A stretch of DNA of 64,000 nucleotides from Paenibacillus eucommiae. GTDB taxonomy: Bacteria; Bacillota; Bacilli; Paenibacillales; NBRC-103111. The notes beneath the pieces are model-generated. The model was not told where the DNA came from and searched no databases. It worked only from the letters and a program-made list of their open reading frames with translations. The stretch is from NCBI RefSeq assembly GCF_017874215.1, contig NZ_JAGGLB010000023.1:62001-126000 (forward strand). Direction: 5' to 3'. Shown one piece after another: positions 61,393 to 64,000 of this stretch. How positions within the stretch are numbered: position 1 is the first letter of the stretch; every line of letters begins with the position of its first letter. Made by a program: the position numbers and the translations under genes.

Positions 61393-61797
61393 TTAGCCAG
61401 TCGGGCTTCCAAATGGTAGTTCTGTGATAGCCATCAGGTTACAAACAAGCGAAATACCTCCAAGCAGCCCTCCAAATAGATCCTCCAAGTCCCCAACTTC
61501 TGCTAAGCCGTTAACCATAACTCTACCATCAGGGGTAAGACGTACCTCTAACCTATTTGGTATATCTGTTAATCGTTCTTTAAGATGAAGATACCGCTCT
61601 GTTAGAAAATGATAGCGCTGATTGGACGAACCCACCCAAGGACGGCTTGTATTCAAACGCTCTTTCTGGAAAGGCCCATCAATGAGCAGGTCAGTAATTG
61701 CCAATAAGTCAAGATAATCTTGGTTTTTCGAACTTTGCAGCTTTTCAAGCAGGTACCTGTAAATACCATTACGGAAAGTCCTTTTTAGGGTCTCAGC
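61393..61797 (-). pseudogene. Remnant of a radical-SAM activase (NrdG-like) protein
   Basis: C-terminal half only: LLAITDLLIDGPFQKERL, then PWVGSSNQRYHFLTERYLHL and IPNRLEVRLTPDGRVMVNGLAE. These match the C-terminus of 4Fe-4S single-cluster/NrdG-like activases. The CxxxCxxC cluster domain is absent; the frame simply opens after a stop at ~61798, with no proper start. The end beyond GLAEVGDLEDLF is nonhomologous. Confidence 0.6.
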
Positions 61798-61813
61798 TCA
61801 ATGCTGAGGCCCT
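61787..61813. terminator. Stem-loop, possible terminator
   Basis: GGGTCTCAGC / GCTGAGGCCC around a 5-nt loop, followed on the plus strand by TTCTGTTATTT. Confidence 0.4.
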
Positions 61814-61856
61814 TCTGTTATTTATGAGGCGAATCGTGGATCAGAAATTCTAAAGT

Positions 61857-62036
61857 CTAGAAATCCATCCAGAAAAATTGAGAGACAGCCAGAACGAGCC
61901 CAATAACATTCACAACAATAAAAAACCACTTTTTGGCCCTGCGGCTTATGGGTTCAAGCCCTACTAAAAAATTCCAAACCAAAATTCCGTTTAGCACAAC
62001 CATAATAATGAGAGCCAACCACCAATTAGCTGCCAC
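61857..62036 (-). CDS. Small two-helix membrane protein, 59 residues
   Basis: Start GTG 62036, 11 nt after AGGAGG. Two hydrophobic helices (LALIIMVVLNGILVWNFLV and FFIVVNVIGLVLAVSQFFW) separated by a positively charged loop (SRRAKKW). Unrecognised. Codon pattern and the hairpin geometry of two helices favour a true gene, but it is short. Confidence 0.45.
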   Translation of the reverse strand: MAANWWLALIIMVVLNGILVWNFLVGLEPISRRAKKWFFIVVNVIGLVLAVSQFFWMDF

Positions 62037-62264
62037 TTCAATTTCATCCTCCTCTGACCTAACTAGCCATTCCTTGAAATTATCTTTAAAATTACGTTAA
62101 TCCCCTGTTCTCTGTCAAGGTCTAAAATTACACACAATGTATTAAAAAGCACTATTCACATATATAAAAACTTGCGTCAACATTCTGGTGCATTCGTTTT
62201 AAAAGAAAGCATGTATCAACTACTTACCTTGAGATGTGTATTCTTCTTTGATGAATTAGAACGC

Positions 62265-62294
62265 AAAAAGAGCACCTTATAAGGTGCTCTTTTT
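62265..62294. terminator. Bidirectional terminator after the tmRNA gene
   Basis: A perfect palindrome, AAAAAGAGCACCTT and its complement, forms a stem with T-runs on both sides. Confidence 0.85.
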
Positions 62295-62305
62295 AATGAT
62301 ACTAA

Positions 62306-62668
62306 TGGAGGCGAGGGGAGTCGAACCCCTGTCCGAAAATATCGCAACACAGACATCTACGGGTGTAGTTACAGTTTTGATGTCACCCGAGAGTCGTCCT
62401 GTAACCGACTACTCGTTGGGTCAGCCTGATTGTCTTCCTCCGTTCGACCCCAGGCGGAGACCAAACGGCGTATCCCACTATAGTTGAGCCCCTATCCCAG
62501 TCACATGGGCGATGCTAGGTAGGAGCACGCCAACAGTTTCTTAGGCTGCTAAAGCGTAGTTGTTTTGTGTTTTGCCATTTAATAGGCTTTAGCGTTGATA
62601 AAGCGGACGCGTCCCCACTACCCGCAACCCATGCCCAAACTATCCCCGTCGAATCCATAAACGCCCCC
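62306..62668 (-). ncRNA. ssrA: Transfer-messenger RNA
   Basis: The 5' end is GGGGGCGTTTATGGATTCGACGG-like, with the 7-bp acceptor stem (GGGGGCG / CGCCUCC), T-arm (GGGGTTCGACTCCCC) and the discriminator A. The internal frame encodes the tag GKTQNNYALAA followed by TAA (~62545-62585). The next bases are TTA rather than CCA, so the CCA tail would have to be added after transcription. It rescues ribosomes stalled on broken mRNA, with SmpB, whose gene is just upstream. Confidence 0.93.
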
Positions 62669-62914
62669 AGGATACTTTCCGATAGAAAGTAAAGCTTCGT
62701 AAACTTACTATTTACGAAGTTGAGTGTAACGGACTACTACTCGAGCCGAATAGATCGTCAAGATTGCCACTTGTTACTGTTGCTACTAATTAAGTATAAC
62801 ACAAATCACTGCATATAGAACACATTCATTACTGGAAGCTCAGGTTTTCCATACCATATGCTTTTCAGCTAATCCATACTCAGCCAGCTTGCACCTTCTA
62901 AAGCTGTCCAATTC

Positions 62915-63397
62915 TTACCGAGCGACCTTTTGCTTCTCACGGAGAGCACGCTGGATATCGCGCTGTGCATCCTTTTTAGCTGCGGTTTCTCGCTTATCGA
63001 ATTGCTTCTTCCCTCTACCCACACCTATTAACAGCTTCGCATATCCATTCTTGATGTACACCTTGAGTGGAACCAAGGTATAACCTTCTTGCTTAGCAAG
63101 ACCGAGCAGCTTCCTGATCTCGACCTTTTTGAGCAGCAGCTTGCGTGCCCGAGTAGGATCGGTAGGATTACTGCGGTTGCCTTGCTCAAATGGACTAATA
63201 TGCATATTGTGTACAAAAGCCTCTCCATTCCGAATCGTCGAAAAGCTATCGGATAGGTTCGCTTTACCCGACCGCAAGGACTTGATCTCCGTGCCAGTTA
63301 GCACTAGACCGCATTCGAATGTATCTTCGATAAAGTAATCATGCGAGGCTTTCTTGTTCTGGGCCAGCACTTTACCATCTGCTTTCTTGGTTGCCAC
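62915..63397 (-). CDS. smpB: SsrA-binding protein SmpB
   Basis: 160 residues, the full SmpB length. Signature: KASHDYFIEDTFECGLVLTGTEIKSLRSGKANLSDSF, HMHISPFE-type HNMHISPFEQGNRSNPTDPTRARKLLL, and the C-terminal Lys-rich tail that enters the decoding centre (GVGRGKKQFDKRETAAKKDAQRDIQRALREKQ). GTG start with AAGGGG. Precedes ssrA on the same strand. Confidence 0.96.
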   Translation of the reverse strand: MATKKADGKVLAQNKKASHDYFIEDTFECGLVLTGTEIKSLRSGKANLSDSFSTIRNGEAFVHNMHISPFEQGNRSNPTDPTRARKLLLKKVEIRKLLGLAKQEGYTLVPLKVYIKNGYAKLLIGVGRGKKQFDKRETAAKKDAQRDIQRALREKQKVAR

Positions 63398-63913
63398 GTG
63401 AGAACACCCCTTCCCGCCTAAGTGAAGTTATTGTACCAACTTCAAGGCAAGAAATCAAGGCAGCTCCCTTTGTTCGCTCACAATTTACCCATAGTCACTG
63501 TCTGGAGTTTATTTGAAGTTTCTAAGATAGGAGAAAAGATAGCGGCAAAAAGGTGAGATATAGCAAACTAACAGCAGCAAGAGACAGCACTACATAAAGA
63601 CCAACGAGACACCAAACTGCCGTCTCCATGCCAGCCAACAGCCACTGGCACGCCTGAAATGCAAATCAATGCAACGCATCAAAGCCAGCAAGTACAGTTC
63701 GATTGTTCAACCTTTCTGAGCACCACTTTAGATAGCGCCCGAAGGGAATAGAGCTACAGAACGTGTGTAGCCTAGCCGCAACACCACGCAAACGGCGGTG
63801 TCACCACCCTCCGCTCACGCGTGGCTTGCCTCCTCGCGTCCGGCCGCCCAGCGGCGTCGCCCCCGCCCCAGCGGGCGGGCCAGCGCCCACCGCACTAACG
63901 GCGGCAGCGCCGC
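63398..63913. other. Intergenic region between rnr and smpB
   Basis: About 500 bases, with no gene found. The right 150 bases are strongly GC-rich and continue the composition of the flanking rnr tail; the left part is AC-rich. Confidence 0.4.
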
Positions 63914-64000
63914 CTACTTCCGCCGCTTCTTCGGCGCAGCCCCAGCCCCGGCTCCGCCGGCGCCAACACCACCGCCCTGCCCGCGGCGGCGGCCACCCTT
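63914..64000 (-). CDS. rnr: Basic Gly-rich C-terminus, probably ribonuclease R (partial)
   Basis: The last 28 codons at the right edge read KGGRRRGQGGGVGAGGAGAGAAP-type Gly/Ala and KKRRK, then a TAG. RNase R in Paenibacillaceae ends in such a basic Gly-rich tail, and rnr usually lies directly upstream of smpB in Bacillota. Only the tail is in the window, so the identity rests on synteny and composition. Confidence 0.55.
   Translation of the reverse strand, partial: KGGRRRGQGGGVGAGGAGAGAAPKKRRK

Noticed and set aside
62284..62487. Plus-strand frame across the tmRNA gene
   Set aside because: The segment is the 3' half of the tmRNA, including its T-arm.
1..64000. tRNA genes, prophage or complete insertion sequences
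   Set aside because: No cloverleaf with CCA, integrase, transposase or phage structural gene could be found by reading both strands.

Overview
The window looks like a chromosomal segment of a Paenibacillus-like member of the Bacillota. The evidence is strong GGAGG ribosome-binding sites, a YesM/YesN two-component pair beside an LplABC-type sugar importer, a cell-surface protein with three SLH domains, a ydjFGHI-like envelope-stress operon, a type II NADH dehydrogenase operon with a Rex-like operator, and an ssrA tag ending in ALAA. Most genes lie on the minus strand. The species call is inference from gene content only.

Left part (0-19.3 kb). After a partial AraC regulator comes a thiazole/oxazole-modified peptide (TOMM) cluster of the heterocycloanthracin/sonorensin type: a SagB-like dehydrogenase, a YcaO cyclodehydratase, a ThiF/E1-like maturation protein and, behind a terminator and a 240-bp fold-back element, a 90-residue precursor whose core carries 17 cysteines at nearly regular three-residue spacing. 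Next are ndh/DUF1641, small enzymes (acetyltransferases, an alkyltransferase-like DNA-binding protein, a tyrosine-phosphatase-like protein, a nucleotidyltransferase), a Fic protein, HD and LysR genes, and an operon of a beta-keto acid cleavage enzyme with two 3-hydroxyacyl-CoA dehydrogenases.

Middle (19.7-40 kb). Thirteen consecutive minus-strand genes form a carbohydrate uptake and degradation locus: YesM, YesN, a solute-binding lipoprotein, a phosphotriesterase-family enzyme, two overlapping amidohydrolase-fold proteins, an AraA-like isomerase, an M24-fold protein, an ASRT-domain protein, two permeases, a cytoplasmic TIM-barrel protein and a surface-anchored DUF4838 glycosidase-like protein. 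Two of the enzymes (the M24 protein and the second amidohydrolase) have lost most canonical metal ligands, so the pathway is probably not a textbook one. No transporter ATPase is encoded here.

Right part (40-64 kb). This holds a GDSL hydrolase, an ECF sigma factor overlapping an unrecognised 416-residue protein, the pspA/ydjGHI operon with a SigW-type promoter, a SWIM zinc-finger protein, a serine hydrolase followed by a glycerate kinase remnant, and an iron-uptake locus. In the iron locus an AraC regulator gene runs in frame into a siderophore-binding lipoprotein gene across a perfect Fur box, followed by a ferredoxin-NADP reductase. An ArsR regulator and an MFS transporter each follow an identical palindromic operator. 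From 56.4 to 61.8 kb intact small genes are mixed with truncated or chimeric remnants (AraC, group II intron RT, DinB, phosphoglycerate-mutase/AraC chimera, radical-SAM-activase fragment). The window ends with the tmRNA gene, smpB and the GC-rich tail of what is probably rnr. No tRNA, rRNA, CRISPR array or complete insertion sequence was seen.
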